Part shown: positions 62,774-64,000 of the stretch, in pieces
Layout: each line of letters begins with the position of its first letter
How positions within the stretch are numbered: position 1 is the first letter of the stretch
Source of the DNA: Adiantum capillus-veneris
Lineage: Eukaryota; Streptophyta; Polypodiopsida; Polypodiales; Pteridaceae
Direction: 5' to 3'
DNA length: 64,000 bases
Assembly: GCA_014529385.2 (NCBI GenBank)
Contig: CM043953.1
Span: forward strand, 95,382,842 to 95,446,841
Translations under genes and position numbers: made by a program
The notes under the pieces: generated by a model
The model's database searches: none
The model's input: only the letters and a program-made list of their open reading frames with translations
What the model was told of the DNA's origin: nothing

Positions 62774-64000
62774 TTGGGCTGAGGAACTTTCCTAAAGTTA
62801 CTACCTTGTATATATCGCACCCATGCTTGTGTGCATCTTATGCGTAGTGTGCAGCAGCTTATCCTATAAGCCTCCAAAAATCTGGATGTATAACGCTCTC
62901 ATCGAGAAAGGTAACAGAATACACAAGTCACATTGTGCCTCACCTATCGTATAAAGGATCGTGACTGTACGAAAATGACTTAAATATGGCACTTTGCCTA
63001 TGAATTAAGTCTTAAGTCTTAGATTTAGGTTCCTTTTAGTGTTGTTGTGCATTGACAGCAACCAAAAAGCATGTTTAAATCTAGAAACCATGTTGAAAGA
63101 ATCTAGATGTTTCCTTGTCCTCGACAGAGTGTCTGCTGTTATAGCGGAAGCGTAATCTATGAGGCAGTGGAGTTGAGTCCACTTGACCAACATGCCTTGC
63201 ATGCAAAATTGTAAGCCCTTGGCTACTATGATGGCCTCAAGCGTGAGAACCAAAACCATAAGTGCCTTGCATAGTCTGCATTGGTAGTGATGCATCATAA
63301 TGTGATGTCACCACACATAAAAGGGGAACAAATTTCTAATCGTTACCGTTCCCCAAACTGGCGTGCAAATGCCCTTGATACCCAATCAATAGGCAGTAGT
63401 GTGGCACGCGTGAGAAGCCTTGCTTCATGTAAAATTGTCAAAGCACTTTGCTTTACACAATCAACAATATTTTCCAAATGAAATGTGTAAACATGGAAAA
63501 ATAAACAAAACTTAATATGGTCTAACCTGGTCATCCTGCTATAACCAGTTGTCTTGAGATGTCAAGAAAAAGCTCCCTCAAATCTAGCTCATAGCTGTTT
63601 TGCAAGAGAGAATTTTTGTGTGTAAATACACCTTCTTGGCATGTAATGAAATAACTTGCAAGCATATCTCCATATCCTTTCCAAGTTTGTATGCTCATAG
63701 CATATGGCAAATGCCCGGGGCGGTCACTTATCAAAAGCTTCCTATATCAAGTGCGTTCAAGAGGTTATTAATAATACCTCAATATACATACTATATTTAC
63801 ACTACGTGCCTATTTAAAAAACCCCCACCCCCCTCTGTATGTATACATTTTGATACATTTTGATCTTTTGATAATCCTCTCCGGTTAGCTCACGTGATAG
63901 CATACACATTCTAAAAAGTGACCGCCCCAGGGGCAAATGTGGGAAGTCTCAATGCAAGATGCATAAACTGAAGCCTTGCTTCATATAAGTACTTATGGAG
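61249..64000. other. No recognised gene
   Basis: Short open frames only. A (GA)n tract lies at about 62738-62770. The region just after the LTR element may continue the decayed minus-strand gypsy, but I could not identify domains. Confidence 0.45.

Overview
The window is plant nuclear DNA, AT-rich, dominated by nested and decayed transposable elements and by unusually many long dinucleotide microsatellites, mostly (CT)n/(GA)n and (GT)n/(CA)n. Plant-type Ty1/copia, Ty3/gypsy, CACTA (En/Spm) and LINE sequences are all present, with initiator-Met tRNA primer sites in the copia-like elements. Together with intron-bearing genes this points to a large-genome land plant. A fern or other non-seed plant is my guess from texture only. 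No tRNA, rRNA, CRISPR array or bacterial operon was found.

Region 1-5.7 kb is the only part with non-transposon-like genes. On the + strand a five-exon gene (1557-4365, four short phase-consistent introns) would encode one protein of 831 codons plus stop: an N-terminal histone H3 (tail and complete histone fold), a Ulp1/SUMO-protease-like (C48) domain, a long acidic linker, and a C-terminal FCP1/NIF-type HAD phosphatase-like domain of the plant DxNGLL type. Two in-frame stops in exon 1 suggest this copy is a pseudogene. A convergent minus-strand gene (4548-5513, three exons) ends in what looks like a ubiquitin-like beta-grasp domain. A histone/Ulp1/phosphatase fusion beside a ubiquitin-like gene is the most unusual thing in the window.

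Region 5.7-12 kb has few genes: microsatellites, a 358-bp tandem duplication (7748-8463), G-box palindromes, a small broken minus-strand ORF (9280-9777) and palindromes of the GTAAATAATCG/CGATTATTTAC type. Region 12.1-19.9 kb is a minus-strand Ty3/gypsy element (gag, protease, RT, RNase H, integrase C-terminus) that has lost its integrase core and has a second retropepsin-like domain after the integrase. Its flanks (9.9-10.6 and 20.3-21.3 kb) carry the palindromes at about 285-bp intervals.

Region 22.8-36.2 kb is a related Ty3/gypsy element on the + strand, broken by a CACTA transposon remnant (about 25.15-28.11 kb), by a block with another set of palindromes spaced about 280 bp apart (28.9-29.8 kb), and by a complete but mutated Ty1/copia element with 5-bp target duplications (30.1-35.6 kb).

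Region 36-64 kb holds copia and gypsy fragments, a tandem array of foldback units with G-runs (43.5-44.87 kb), a chromovirus-like integrase remnant, a LINE reverse transcriptase, a short non-autonomous copia-like element (53.48-55.37 kb), and a complete non-autonomous LTR element (56.68-61.25 kb) carrying a 392-codon ORF of unknown function. The last 2.7 kb show nothing I can identify.
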